Assembly: GCF_004798685.1 (NCBI RefSeq)
Contig: NZ_CP039291.1
Location: 1,240,001-1,304,000, forward strand
DNA: 64,000 nt
DNA from: Cellulomonas shaoxiangyii
GTDB taxonomy: Bacteria; Actinomycetota; Actinomycetes; Actinomycetales; Cellulomonadaceae
Direction: 5' to 3'
The notes beneath the pieces are model-generated. The model did not search any database. It saw only the letters and a program-made list of their open reading frames with translations, and had not been told where the DNA came from. This document shows, in pieces, positions 1 to 10,067 of this stretch (position 1 is the stretch's first letter; each line of letters starts with the position of its first letter). Position numbers and translations under genes: made by a program.

Positions 1-3000
1 ATCCGCAGCGGCGCCGGGCCCGCCGCGTCCGGTGCGCCGGCGAGCCGCCGGTCCTCGGCGTCACCGCCGGGCGCGGGCGGGAGCGCGACCTGGCACAGCC
101 GGGCCGGGCCGGCACCGCAGACGACGCCGCGGCCCGGCGTCGAGCGCGCCGCGGCGAGACCGGGCGGGACGCCCGCCAGCGCGTCGGCGGACGGGTCCAC
201 GACCGGCAGCACGAGGCGCGTCGGCACGTCCCCGAGCAGCCGCGTGACCGCGGGGACGACCGCGGCGGAGGCGGCGAGCGCCAGCCCCGGCACCGGGTCG
301 CGCCACGTGGTCGCGAGCATGTCGGCGGCGACGCCGCGGGCGTGACGGCCGAGGGTCTCGAGCAGCACGTCGAGCCGGTCCACGACGAGCACGTCGGGTC
401 GGCGCCCCTCGGCACGGGTGAGCAGCCGGTGCAGCAGGAGCCCGGTGCGGTGGGCGTCGTCGAGGGACAGCACGGTGCCCAGGTGGGAGGGGTAGGTCAC
501 CTGGCGCAGCGCCGCCTCGGGCAGGCCCAGGGCGTGGACGTGGCTGCCGCCGCGGGTCGCCTCCGCCGCGACGGTGAGCAGGGCCGTCGACCGCCCGGAC
601 CCCGGCCCGCCGAGCACGAGGAGGGGCCCCGTGGCGGGGCGCCAGCGCACGGGGGCGCGGCGCTGCTCCTCCGGGACGTCGGCGAGCGCGAGCGCCAGCC
701 CCTCGCCCGCGGGGACGTCGGCGACGGCGACGCGGTCGGGCAGCGCGGGGCACCAGGGGACCGCGGGGCCGGGCCGCCCGTCCGCCGCACCACGGGCCGC
801 GGACACCCAGGCCGCGACGTGGTCCTCGGCGCGGCCCGCGGCGGGCGGCCGCCAGTGCGCCCCCGAACCCGCCCCGCCGGCGACGAGCCGGACGCCGGGG
901 CGCGCACCACCGTGCCGCGCGCGCGCCACCTGGACCGTGCGCGGCTCGCGCGACCCGACCCGCACGACGGCGCGGCCCGGGTGGGCGGGGTCCAGCCGGG
1001 CCGCGTCGGGCACGTCGACGACGTCGCGCGAGTCGGCGTCGTCGGTCACGCGCAGCGCCACGCGCTGCGTCACGTTCGCCCGGAGGTCGGCCGTGACGAC
1101 ACCGGCGGGCCGCTGCGTCGCCAGCAGGAGGTGCACGCCGAGAGCGCGTCCCTGGGCCGCGACGCGGGTGAGCACCTCGACCGCCTCCGGCACGTCGTCG
1201 ACGAGCGCGCGCAGCTCGTCGACGACGAGGACGAGGCGCGGCGGCGTCGCGGCCGCGTCGGGGTCGAGCCGCCGCAGGTCGGCCACGCCGGCCGCGGCGA
1301 GCACCTGCTCCCGGCGGCGCAGCTCGGCGCGCAGGCCCGTGAGCGTCCGCCGGGCGGCGCCGGCGTCGAGGTCGTCGACGTGGTCGACGACGTGGGGCAG
1401 GCCGGCGAGCGGACCCAGCCCGGCGCCCCCCTTGAAGTCCGCCAGCAGGAGCGCGAGCCGGTGCGGCGGGTGCTGCAGCGCGAGGCCCAGCACGAGGGTC
1501 GTCAGGAGCTCGGACTTGCCGGCCCCGGTCGTGCCGCCCACGAGCACGTGCGGGCCGTCGGCGTCGAGGTCGAGGACCACGTGGGTCCCGTCCGCCGCCG
1601 CGCCGAGGGGCGCGCGCAGCGGCGCGTGCCCGGCGCCCGCCCAGCGACGGGCGACGGCGGCCGGGTCGGCGGACGGCACCCCCGGCAGCGTGCCGAGGAC
1701 CGCGGGCGCCGCCCAGGCCACGGCCGCGGCCGGCCGGGACGGCCCCGTCGACGCGCCACCGCGAGCGCTCGCGGGGCTCGGAGTCCTCCAGGCGACCGCC
1801 GCCAGCCGGCGTGCCGCGTCCTCCGCGACGGCCACGCAGACCATCTCCGCGGGGGCGGTGGTGCGCGATCCGTCCGCCTCGGTGCGGATCGCGCGCCCGG
1901 CCCCTACGTGCACGACGGTCCGCACCCACGCGGGCGGGCGGGCGGCCGACGGGACCACCACGACGAGCAGGGGCGGCGGCTCGGACGCGGTGCCGCGCCA
2001 CGTGCCCGGCACCGCGTCGGCGCCGTCCGCGACCACCACGGCCGGAGGACCGCCCCCGGGTGCGACCGCGGCGGGGAGCGCGGTGGCGGGCGCGAGCCAG
2101 CGCGCCCACGCCCAGTCGGCAGGCGCGCCGGACCGGACGACGAGCGACGCGCCCGGTGCCCCCGCCAGGGCGCGCAGCACGATCCCGCGCGCCACGGCCA
2201 GCGTCTGCGCGCGTTCGCCCACGAGCGCGAGCGCCCTGTCGGCCGGCCACGCGGCCCCCGGGGCGCACGGCGGGACGCGCACACCCGTGCGGCACCACCG
2301 CGCCGTGTCGGCGCGCACGGCCGCGACGTCCGGGGGCGGCGCTCCCTGGTCGTCGTCGGCCGGGTCGTCGGCCGTGCTCCGCGTGGGGCCCGGTGCCTGG
2401 CGGCCGCCCGCGAGCAGACCGACCACCCCGACGGCCGCGCCGACGAGCAGGAGCGGCTGGCGCAGCGCGACGGCGAGAGCGACGCCGCCGGCGGTCGAGG
2501 CGAGGGCCGACCAGACCCACGGCGACGGCGCGGCCGGCCACCGCCGGGCGGGGCCCGACCAGGTCGCGCGCAGGCGCAGGACGCTCCCGCCGACGTGGAG
2601 GGCGTCCCCCGGCTGCCACCGGCGGGGGCGTCGGCCCACGCGGGCCCTGCGCACGTCCGCCCGGGGCGCGGCGGCGGGTGCACCCTCGGGGCCGGCCCGC
2701 CCGCGGCGCCGGGGGCGCTCGAGCACCGCGACCGCACCGCGCACGCGCACCCGCACGTGGCGGCCCGAGCGGCGCAGCTCGACGCGCACCCGGTGGAGCG
2801 CGGGGTCGTCCACGAGCAGTGCGTGCGCCGGCTCGCCCCCGCCGTACCCCTCACCCGCGCCGTGCCGCTCACCCGTGCCGGGCCGCGCACCCCTGCCGGG
2901 CGCCGTGGCCGTGACGGTCAGCCGGCCGCCGACGGGGAGTGCCCGCACGTGCCCCGCGTCCGGCCCCGCGACCACCGCGACGTGGGTGTCGGCGAGCGCG

Positions 3001-3269
3001 GCGGCGAGCACGTCGCGCCCGGCGGACCCCGTGCCGTGCAGGGTCGCGCGGGCGCCGGGCACGAGGGGTGGCACGCCCGCGGGGTGGCCGTCGTCGAGCT
3101 CGACGTCGTCCACGGCCAGCCGCGCGGCGCCGGCGGCCCACGCGGCGTCGCCGGTGAGCAGCGCGAGGTGCCGGCGCAGGACGCCCGCCGGCAGGCCGGG
3201 GTCGACCTCGGCGTCGAGGCCGTCGGCTCGGCCGTGGGGAGAGGTGGTGCCGTGGACGGAGATGCGCAC
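1..3269 (-). CDS. FtsK/SpoIIIE-type (EccC/EssC-like) ATPase, 3' end cut by the window
   Basis: Membrane-anchored multi-domain ATPase of the FtsK/SpoIIIE (EccC/EssC) class, normally the motor of DNA translocation or type VII-like secretion. The reading frame is open from GTG at 3269 to base 1, about 1,089 codons, and continues outside the window. Seen: an FHA-like beta-rich N-terminus (about residues 1-230), two hydrophobic segments (about 250-290), a first ATPase domain with Walker A GGTTGAGKSELL (about 577-588), Walker B LVLVVDE and the LLLATQRP sensor, then a second domain with P-loop GGPGSGRST (about 886). A GTG at 3287 is an alternative start. No WXG100, EccB/D/E or mycosin gene lies on the visible side, so a secretion role cannot be shown from this window; partners could lie beyond base 1. 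Confidence 0.85.
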   Translation of the reverse strand, partial: MRISVHGTTSPHGRADGLDAEVDPGLPAGVLRRHLALLTGDAAWAAGAARLAVDDVELDDGHPAGVPPLVPGARATLHGTGSAGRDVLAAALADTHVAVVAGPDAGHVRALPVGGRLTVTATAPGRGARPGTGERHGAGEGYGGGEPAHALLVDDPALHRVRVELRRSGRHVRVRVRGAVAVLERPRRRGRAGPEGAPAAAPRADVRRARVGRRPRRWQPGDALHVGGSVLRLRATWSGPARRWPAAPSPWVWSALASTAGGVALAVALRQPLLLVGAAVGVVGLLAGGRQAPGPTRSTADDPADDDQGAPPPDVAAVRADTARWCRTGVRVPPCAPGAAWPADRALALVGERAQTLAVARGIVLRALAGAPGASLVVRSGAPADWAWARWLAPATALPAAVAPGGGPPAVVVADGADAVPGTWRGTASEPPPLLVVVVPSAARPPAWVRTVVHVGAGRAIRTEADGSRTTAPAEMVCVAVAEDAARRLAAVAWRTPSPASARGGASTGPSRPAAAVAWAAPAVLGTLPGVPSADPAAVARRWAGAGHAPLRAPLGAAADGTHVVLDLDADGPHVLVGGTTGAGKSELLTTLVLGLALQHPPHRLALLLADFKGGAGLGPLAGLPHVVDHVDDLDAGAARRTLTGLRAELRRREQVLAAAGVADLRRLDPDAAATPPRLVLVVDELRALVDDVPEAVEVLTRVAAQGRALGVHLLLATQRPAGVVTADLRANVTQRVALRVTDDADSRDVVDVPDAARLDPAHPGRAVVRVGSREPRTVQVARARHGGARPGVRLVAGGAGSGAHWRPPAAGRAEDHVAAWVSAARGAADGRPGPAVPWCPALPDRVAVADVPAGEGLALALADVPEEQRRAPVRWRPATGPLLVLGGPGSGRSTALLTVAAEATRGGSHVHALGLPEAALRQVTYPSHLGTVLSLDDAHRTGLLLHRLLTRAEGRRPDVLVVDRLDVLLETLGRHARGVAADMLATTWRDPVPGLALAASAAVVPAVTRLLGDVPTRLVLPVVDPSADALAGVPPGLAAARSTPGRGVVCGAGPARLCQVALPPAPGGDAEDRRLAGAPDAAGPAPLR

Positions 3270-3331
3270 GTCGGCACCGTGCCGCACGCGCCACCGCGCC
3301 GGCGGCCCGGCCGCCGGCGGCGGGGAGCGGG

Positions 3332-3456
3332 CGGCACGCCCCGCGGGCTGTGGTCGGCCGGACACGGCACGCCCCGCGGGGTGTGGTCGGCCGGCGTCCG
3401 GACCCGCCGGTCCCGCCCGGGCCGCGGACCGCCCCGCGGGGCGCCCGCGGCCGGCC
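3332..3456. repeat. 33-bp-period direct repeat in the gap between the FtsK-like gene and the ABC permease
   Basis: The non-coding stretch 3270-3495 contains two 30-base copies (3332-3361 and 3365-3394) that differ at one base and are separated by ACA, followed by a partial third copy (about 3425-3456). Each contains the palindromic core GCCCCGCGGGG. It lies upstream of the FtsK-like gene start and downstream of the permease stop (3496). It could be an operator, part of a terminator or simple duplication; nothing decides between these. Confidence 0.6.
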
Positions 3457-3495
3457 GTGAGCGCCCCGTGCGGACCGGCCGCGGCGTGCACGGCG

Positions 3496-6026
3496 TCAGT
3501 CGACCGCGAGCGCCGCCACGGGCGGCGTGCGGGCCGCCGACCGGGCCGGCAGCACCGACGCGGCCAGACCCGCGAGGAGCGCGACGGCCAGCACGATCGC
3601 CAGCTCCGTCCACGGCACGGCGAGGCGGAGGTCGCCCGCGGTGCCGAACACGGTGGCGGCGCCGGCCCAGCCGTACAGGAGCCCCAGACCGACGCCGAGC
3701 GCGGCGCCGACGCCCGCGATGAGCATCCCCTCGACCGCGAGCATGAGGCGCAGCCCGCGCCGGGACAGGCCGATCGCCCGCAGGGTCGCCGACTCCCGGC
3801 GCCGCTCGATGACGGACAGCGACAGGGTGTTCGCCACGCCCACGAGGGCGATGACCACCGCGACGGCGAGCAGGCCGACGACGACCGCGAGCAGCGTGTC
3901 GATCATCCGCTCGTCGGACTCGCGCGACGCGGCCGGGCTCGTGACGTGCACCTCCGCGTCGCTGATCCCGTTCTGGACCGACGTGAGGACCTGCCCCGCG
4001 GGGGCACCGGCGGCGATGCGCGCGAACAGCAGGGTCCGCTCGCCGTCGATCGCCAGCCGGTCGCCCGCGGCGGCGGGCAGGTAGGCCTCGTCCGCCCCGC
4101 CGGAGCGGACCCGCAGCTGTGCGCCCGGCCCGCTCGTGGCGCCGGTGTCGTCGGCGGGGTGCGCCGTCACCGTCCCGTCGAGCCCGGTCCACGAGGGCAC
4201 GACCGCGACGCCGTCGGCGAGCGACGCGACCACGGTGTCGTCCTCGAGCACGGCCGGTGCGTCGTCCGGGTCGAGGACGTAGGCCCCCACGAGGTGCCCG
4301 TCGAGGGCGACGCGAGCCGTCGCCACCTCGAGGACCTGCTCGACGCCCGGCGTGCCGGCGACCAGGTCCACCACGTCCGCCGGGACGGCCGAGGCGCCGT
4401 CGGCGGGGACGACGAGCAGGTCCACGGGGTACCGCTCGTCCATCACGCGCGCGAGCGACGTGCGGGCCGACGCGGCCCCCGTGCTCATCATCGCGACCAG
4501 GGTCACCCCGATGAGCAGCGCCGTGCTGGTGGCGGCCGTCCGGCGCGGGTTGCGCAGGGTGTTCGCGGCGGCGAGCCGTGCGCTCGGCCCGGCGCGGCGC
4601 AGGAGCGCCCCGACGGCCGACACGACGCGGGGCAGCCACAGCACCGCACCGAGCAGGATGCCGACGAAGGACGTCGCCCCACCGAGCACCCCGACGAGCA
4701 GGGGCAGCATCTCGTCCACGCCGGTCCCGGCGACGGCGAGCGCCACGGCGCCCAGCAGCGCGGCGACGCCGCCCGTCGTCAGGAGCAGGGACAGCGCGAG
4801 GCGGAGGCGGCCGGCCCCTGCTCCGAGCGAGGGGGCGTCGACGGGACGCAGGGCGGCGACCGGGGACACCCGTGTCGCGACGCGCGCGGGCACGAGCGCC
4901 GCGAGCACGGTCACGACGGTCCCGACGACGACGGGGAGCAGGAGCACCGCGGGGGTGACGGCGACCGTGGCGGGCAGCGGCACGCCCAGGTCCATGCGGG
5001 CCAGGACGCTGAGCGCGGCCTGCGCCAGGCCGACGCCCAGGAGCAGGCCGACGACCGACGAACCGACCCCGAGCAGGGCCGCCTCGGTCAGCACCGAGGC
5101 GCGCAGCTGCCCGCGCCGCGCACCGACGCAGCGCAGCAGGGCGAGCGTCCGGGCCCGTTGCGCGACGAGCACCTGGAACGTGTTGGCGATGACGAGCGCG
5201 GCGACGAGCAGCGCGATCGCGGCGAAGCCGAGGGCCACCGTGACGAGGACGTTCCCGGCGCCGGTGATCCGCCCGACCGCCTCCGCGGCCGCCTCGTCGC
5301 GGGTCTGCACGGTGGCGCCGGCGGGCAGCACGTCGGGCAGGCCGGCGCGGACCTCGTCGGCACGGCCGGGGTCGGCCGCGACGAGCACGCGCACGGGGTC
5401 GGCCTCCTCGACCGAGGGCAGGCCGCTCCAGCGCAGCGCCGACGCGGGCGTCGCGAGACCGGCACCGCCGTACTCGCTCCACGCGCCGGCGGGGTCCTCG
5501 ACGATGCCCACGAGGCGCACCTCGGCCGTCTCCTCCGCGGGTGCCGCGGTGCTGCCGCCCTCCTGCAGCGGGTACCAGGAGACCTCGACCAGGTCCCCGA
5601 CCCGGGCGCCGAGCCGCTCGGCGGTCGTGGCCGACAGCGCGATCTCGTCGTCGGCGGAGGGCGCGGCGCCGTCGACGACCTCGAGGGTGCCGAGCCGCGG
5701 GTCGGACGGCGTGCCGAGCAGCCGCTCGCTCGTCTCCCGCGGACCGACCCCCACCTGGGTCCAGCCGAGGATCACGGGGTCGGCGCCGGCGACGCCCGGC
5801 ACGGCGCGCAGGTCGGCCAGCTGGTCGTCGGTCGTGCCGTCGGGCACGCCGACGACGAGGTCGGCCCGGCCGTAGCCGGCCGTCACGGCGTCGTAGCCGG
5901 TGCGCGTGATGACGTCGCCCGCGATGAGCGTCGCCGCGACGAACGCGGCGCCGAGCGCGATGGCGACGCCGGCCGCGGCGAGGCGGCCGAGGCTGCGGCG
6001 CATCTGGGACAGCGTGAGTCGCAGCA

Positions 6027-6027
<1 letters not shown>
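3496..6027 (-). CDS. ABC transporter permease, MacB/FtsX family with two FtsX domains
   Basis: Membrane subunit of a type VII (MacB-like) ABC exporter, 843 residues. Seen: an N-terminal membrane segment near residues 17-40, a first FtsX domain near 260-390 (three helices, beginning with the run ending ALVIANTF), a large extracytoplasmic segment, and a second FtsX domain near 705-840 containing ANTLSLSVIERRRE, typical of the family. The start is fixed by context: ATG at 6027 shares one base with the TGA of the upstream ATPase (TGATG), so the two are translationally coupled. Lies downstream of a NarL-type two-component system, as do many peptide/antibiotic-responsive exporters of Firmicutes and actinomycetes; substrate unknown. 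Confidence 0.9.
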
Positions 6028-6839
<812 letters not shown>

Positions 6840-6992
6840 GAGGGGGCGCTCCTGTTCCGGTGAGGATGCCCCCAGCCTCGCCCGCGGCGGTCCGGCGCCG
6901 CGTCCGGCCGGCGGTGGGTCGTCCGGCCCCGGCCGTCATACCTGGGCCGCACGTCACGCGCGACGCGCGGGGGAGCGGCGCGCCCGCGCGCG

Positions 6993-7748
6993 TCAGGCGC
7001 CCGGCCGCACCAGCCCGGTCTCGTACGCGACGACGACCGCCTGCACGCGGTCGCGCGCGCCGAGCTTGGCGAGGATGCGGCCGACGTGCGTCTTGACCGT
7101 CGCCTCGGCGACGAACAGGTCCTGGCCGATCTCCGTGTTGGAGCGCCCGCGAGCCATGAGCAGGAGCACCTCGCGCTCGCGCTCGGTGAGCAGCGCGACG
7201 GCGCGGTGCGCGGGGTCGTCGGCGGCGGGCGCGTCGGACGGCAGCGCGGTCACGAGGTGCTCGAGCAGTCGGCGGGTGCTGGAGGGCGCGATGACGGCGT
7301 CCCCGCGGTGCACGGTGCGGATCGCCGCGAGCATCTCCTCGGGCGGGGCGTCCTTGAGCAGGAAGCCGCTCGCTCCCGCGCGGATGGCGCTGAGCACGTA
7401 CTCGTCGAGGTCGAACGTGGTGAGCACGATCACCCGCGGTGCCGGTCGGTCCGCGGTGCCGCGCGCGACGATCTGCTCGGTCGCCTGCAGCCCGTCCATC
7501 GTCGGCATGCGCACGTCCATGAGGACGACGTCGACCGGGCCGGTGGCAGTGCGGGCCGCGGGGTCGAGCGCGCGCACGGCCTGCACGCCGTCACCTGCCT
7601 CGAGGACCACCTCGAGGTCCGGCTGGGAGTCGATCACCATGCGGAACCCGGCGCGCACGAGCTGCTGGTCGTCGACGAGGGCGACGCGCACGGGGCCGTC
7701 GAGATCGGGGCCGTCGAGGTCGGTTCCGTCGAGGTCCGTGGTGCTCAC
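6993..7748 (-). CDS. Response regulator, NarL/LuxR family
   Basis: DNA-binding response regulator, 251 residues, partner of the DesK-type kinase immediately upstream. Seen: acidic pair VDD (about 25-27), phospho-acceptor in VVLMDVRMPTMDG (Asp78), the LTTFDLDEYV and LLKDAPPEEM receiver motifs, and a C-terminal LuxR helix-turn-helix (LTEREREVLLLMARGRSN ... VKTHVGRILAKLGARDR, about 185-240). The GTG start at 7748 overlaps the kinase stop by four bases (GTGA). The N-terminus carries a short DLDG repeat (TDLDGTDLDGPDLDGP). Probably controls the ABC exporter downstream. Confidence 0.95.
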   Translation of the reverse strand: MSTTDLDGTDLDGPDLDGPVRVALVDDQQLVRAGFRMVIDSQPDLEVVLEAGDGVQAVRALDPAARTATGPVDVVLMDVRMPTMDGLQATEQIVARGTADRPAPRVIVLTTFDLDEYVLSAIRAGASGFLLKDAPPEEMLAAIRTVHRGDAVIAPSSTRRLLEHLVTALPSDAPAADDPAHRAVALLTEREREVLLLMARGRSNTEIGQDLFVAEATVKTHVGRILAKLGARDRVQAVVVAYETGLVRPGA

Positions 7749-9142
7749 GCGGGGGTTCCTTCCGTGGGGACCGGGGCGCTGGTGGCCCGGGGGGCGGGCG
7801 CCGCGGGCGGTGCCGGGGCGGGCCGGCGCGGCGCGGCGCGCCGGGGCACGTCGCGCCCGGGCGTCGCGGGCACCGCGCGTCCGGACGAGGGCGTGGGCAG
7901 CTGCGCGCGCACACGGTAGCCGCCGCCGGGCCGGGGCCCGGCGCTGACGGTGCCGCCGAACATCGCGGCGCGCTCGCGCATGCCGACGAGCCCCTGGCCG
8001 AGCCCGTCGCTGTCGGCGGCGGCCCCGCGCCCGTCGTCGCTGACCTCGAGCGTGACCGCGTCCGGCAGCCACTGCAGCATCACGGTCACGGACGGGTCGG
8101 GCCCGGCGTGCTTGAGCACGTTCGTGAGGGACTCCTGCGCGATCCGGTACACGGTGAGCCCCGCGCCGGGCGGCAGGTGCCGAGCGGCGCCGAGGCGGAC
8201 GAGGGAGGCGCGCATGCCGCTGGCGCGCATCTGCGCGACGAGCGTCTCCAGGTCGTCCACCGCGGGCTGCGGCGTGGTCACGAGCGCGGCCGCGCCGCCC
8301 GGGTCCGGCTCGCGCGCCCCGGTCCCGGACGCGTCCGGCACGGCCGAGCCCGGGCGCACCGTCCCCGCGTCCGTGCGCAGCACGCCGAGCAGCCGGCGCA
8401 TGTCGGTGAGCGCCGCGCGCCCCGTCTCGGCGATCGTGCCGAGCGCCCGGGTCGCCGCCGCGGGGTCCGCGGCGGCCGCGTACCGGCCGCCGTCGGCCTG
8501 GGCGATCATCACCGAGAGGCTGTGCGCGACGATGTCGTGCATCTCGCGCGCGATGCGCGCACGTTCCGCGGCCGCACCGATCACCGCCTGCTGGTCGCGC
8601 TCGACCTCCAGCCGGTGCGCCCGGTCGACGAGCGCCTCGAGGTGCTCCCGGCGGCTGCGGCGCACGAGCCCGAACGCGAACACGGCGAGGAACATCGAGC
8701 CGACGACGACGCAGACGACCAACGCGGCGGGCCAGTAGAACGCGCCGTCGACGGCGAGCAGCACCGCGAGCAGCAGGGTGCCCACCGCGGCGCCGGCCAC
8801 GCCCACGCGGTACGACCACCGCGGACCGTGCACCGTCAGCGAGTACAGCGCCACCAGCACGACGAGGTCGGACGGGAGGAGCAGCGGCAGTCCCAGCAGC
8901 ATGTGGACGAGGGCCGCGGCGTAGACGGCGGCCGCGCTCATCACGGGTCGCACGCGGCGCCACGCCAGCGGGGCGATCATCGCGGCCGCCGCGAGGCGGG
9001 TCCCGGCGTCGATGCTCGCGGCGGCGGTGGACAGGTCCATCGCCACGGTGCCCAGGAGCAGCCACAGCAGGGCCGCGCCCGTCGCGTCGACGGCGAAGCG
9101 GTGGGAGTCCTCCCACCGCAGCAGGCGGTCCCACCACGTCAC
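7745..9142 (-). CDS. Sensor histidine kinase, DesK/NarX-like (HisKA_3)
   Basis: Membrane sensor kinase, 465 residues. Seen: four to six N-terminal membrane helices (about 25-180), a dimerisation/phospho-acceptor segment ERARIAREMHDIVAHS with His202, and a C-terminal HATPase with N-box ESLTNVLKHAG, DDGRG and GLVGMRERA. The tail after residue 425 is Ala/Pro/Arg-rich and probably disordered. The GTG start is supported by a TACGCT minus-10 box ending six bases upstream (9149-9154), implying a leaderless mRNA. A longer frame exists to 9277 but that extension is low-complexity Arg/Pro/Gly. Forms one operon with the response regulator. Confidence 0.92.
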   Translation of the reverse strand: MTWWDRLLRWEDSHRFAVDATGAALLWLLLGTVAMDLSTAAASIDAGTRLAAAAMIAPLAWRRVRPVMSAAAVYAAALVHMLLGLPLLLPSDLVVLVALYSLTVHGPRWSYRVGVAGAAVGTLLLAVLLAVDGAFYWPAALVVCVVVGSMFLAVFAFGLVRRSRREHLEALVDRAHRLEVERDQQAVIGAAAERARIAREMHDIVAHSLSVMIAQADGGRYAAAADPAAATRALGTIAETGRAALTDMRRLLGVLRTDAGTVRPGSAVPDASGTGAREPDPGGAAALVTTPQPAVDDLETLVAQMRASGMRASLVRLGAARHLPPGAGLTVYRIAQESLTNVLKHAGPDPSVTVMLQWLPDAVTLEVSDDGRGAAADSDGLGQGLVGMRERAAMFGGTVSAGPRPGGGYRVRAQLPTPSSGRAVPATPGRDVPRRAAPRRPAPAPPAAPAPRATSAPVPTEGTPA

Positions 9143-9148
9143 GCCCCG

Positions 9149-9154
9149 AGCGTA
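9149..9154 (-). promoter_or_regulatory. Minus-10 box of the DesK-type kinase operon (leaderless)
   Basis: TACGCT on the minus strand, six bases before the GTG at 9142. The next gene is divergent at 9336, so 9143-9335 is a divergent promoter region. Confidence 0.55.
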
Positions 9155-9323
9155 GGCGGGCCGCGCGGGGCCGGTCGTGCGCCCCGGGGCGGACGGCCGG
9201 CGGCGCACCGTCCTCCCGCGGGCCCACGCCGCGGTCGTGGGTCCGGGCGCGCGCGGTCCCGACGTGACCCGCGGCACGTGCGCGAGGGGACCTGGGTCTG
9301 GCGGACGTGGGGAGTCCGTGACC

Positions 9324-9329
9324 TAGCAT
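9324..9329 (+). promoter_or_regulatory. Minus-10 box for the OmpR-type response regulator (leaderless)
   Basis: TAGCAT ending six bases before the ATG at 9336; no Shine-Dalgarno can fit, so a leaderless transcript is expected. Confidence 0.6.
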
Positions 9330-9335
9330 GGCCCG

Positions 9336-10064
9336 ATGACCCAGGTGCTGCTGGCGGAGGACGACCCCGCGATTGCCGAGCCTTTGGCACGCGCGCTCGG
9401 TCGTGAAGGTTATGACGTGCGTGTGCAAGGCACGGGTCAAGGAGCGATCGACGGTGCCGCGACCGCGGACCTCGTCGTCCTCGACCTCGGGCTGCCCGAC
9501 ATGGACGGTCTGGACGTGGCCCGTGCGATCCGGAGCCAGGGCCTGACGACGCCCGTCCTCGTCCTCACCGCCCGCGCCGACGAGGTGGACCTCGTCGTCG
9601 GCCTCGACGCGGGCGCCGACGACTACGTCACCAAGCCGTTCCGCCTCGCCGAGCTGCTGGCGCGCGTGCGCGCGCTGCTGCGCCGCACCGTCGGCGACCC
9701 GCAGGACGAGGACGAGCTGCACGCCCAGGACGTCCGCGTCGACGTCGCGGCGCACCGCGCCTTCCAGGGCGAGCGCGAGCTGCACCTGACCGCCAAGGAG
9801 TTCGACCTCCTGCGCGTGCTCGTCGGCGCCGCCGGCACGGTGGTGTCCCGTGACGCCCTCATGCGCGAGGTGTGGGGCTCCGACCCCACCGGGTCGACCA
9901 AGACGCTCGACATGCACGTGTCGTGGCTGCGCCGCAAGCTCGGTGACGACGCGAACGCCCCCCGCTACGTCACGACCGTGCGGGGCATGGGGTTCCGGTT
10001 CGAGACGGGTGCCGCGTCCGACACCTCCGCCTCGCCGGGCGCGGAGCGGCTCGACCGGGCCTGA
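9336..10064 (+). CDS. Response regulator, OmpR/PhoB family
   Basis: Winged-helix response regulator, 242 residues. Seen: Asp9/Asp10 in LLAEDDPAI, phospho-acceptor Asp50 in VVLDLGLPDMDG, LVLTAR, and Lys in DDYVTKPF; a C-terminal OmpR domain with LTAKEFDLLRVLV, the recognition region STKTLDMHVSWLRRKLG and the closing hairpin YVTTVRGMGFRF. The last about 20 residues are a Ser/Ala-rich tail. Followed after three bases by its kinase gene. Target genes are unknown; it is not adjacent to a transporter. Confidence 0.95.
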   Translation: MTQVLLAEDDPAIAEPLARALGREGYDVRVQGTGQGAIDGAATADLVVLDLGLPDMDGLDVARAIRSQGLTTPVLVLTARADEVDLVVGLDAGADDYVTKPFRLAELLARVRALLRRTVGDPQDEDELHAQDVRVDVAAHRAFQGERELHLTAKEFDLLRVLVGAAGTVVSRDALMREVWGSDPTGSTKTLDMHVSWLRRKLGDDANAPRYVTTVRGMGFRFETGAASDTSASPGAERLDRA

Positions 10065-10067
10065 CCC

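Noticed and set aside
3332..3456. The 33-bp repeats as a CRISPR array
   Set aside because: Only two and a half copies, three-base spacers and no cas genes.
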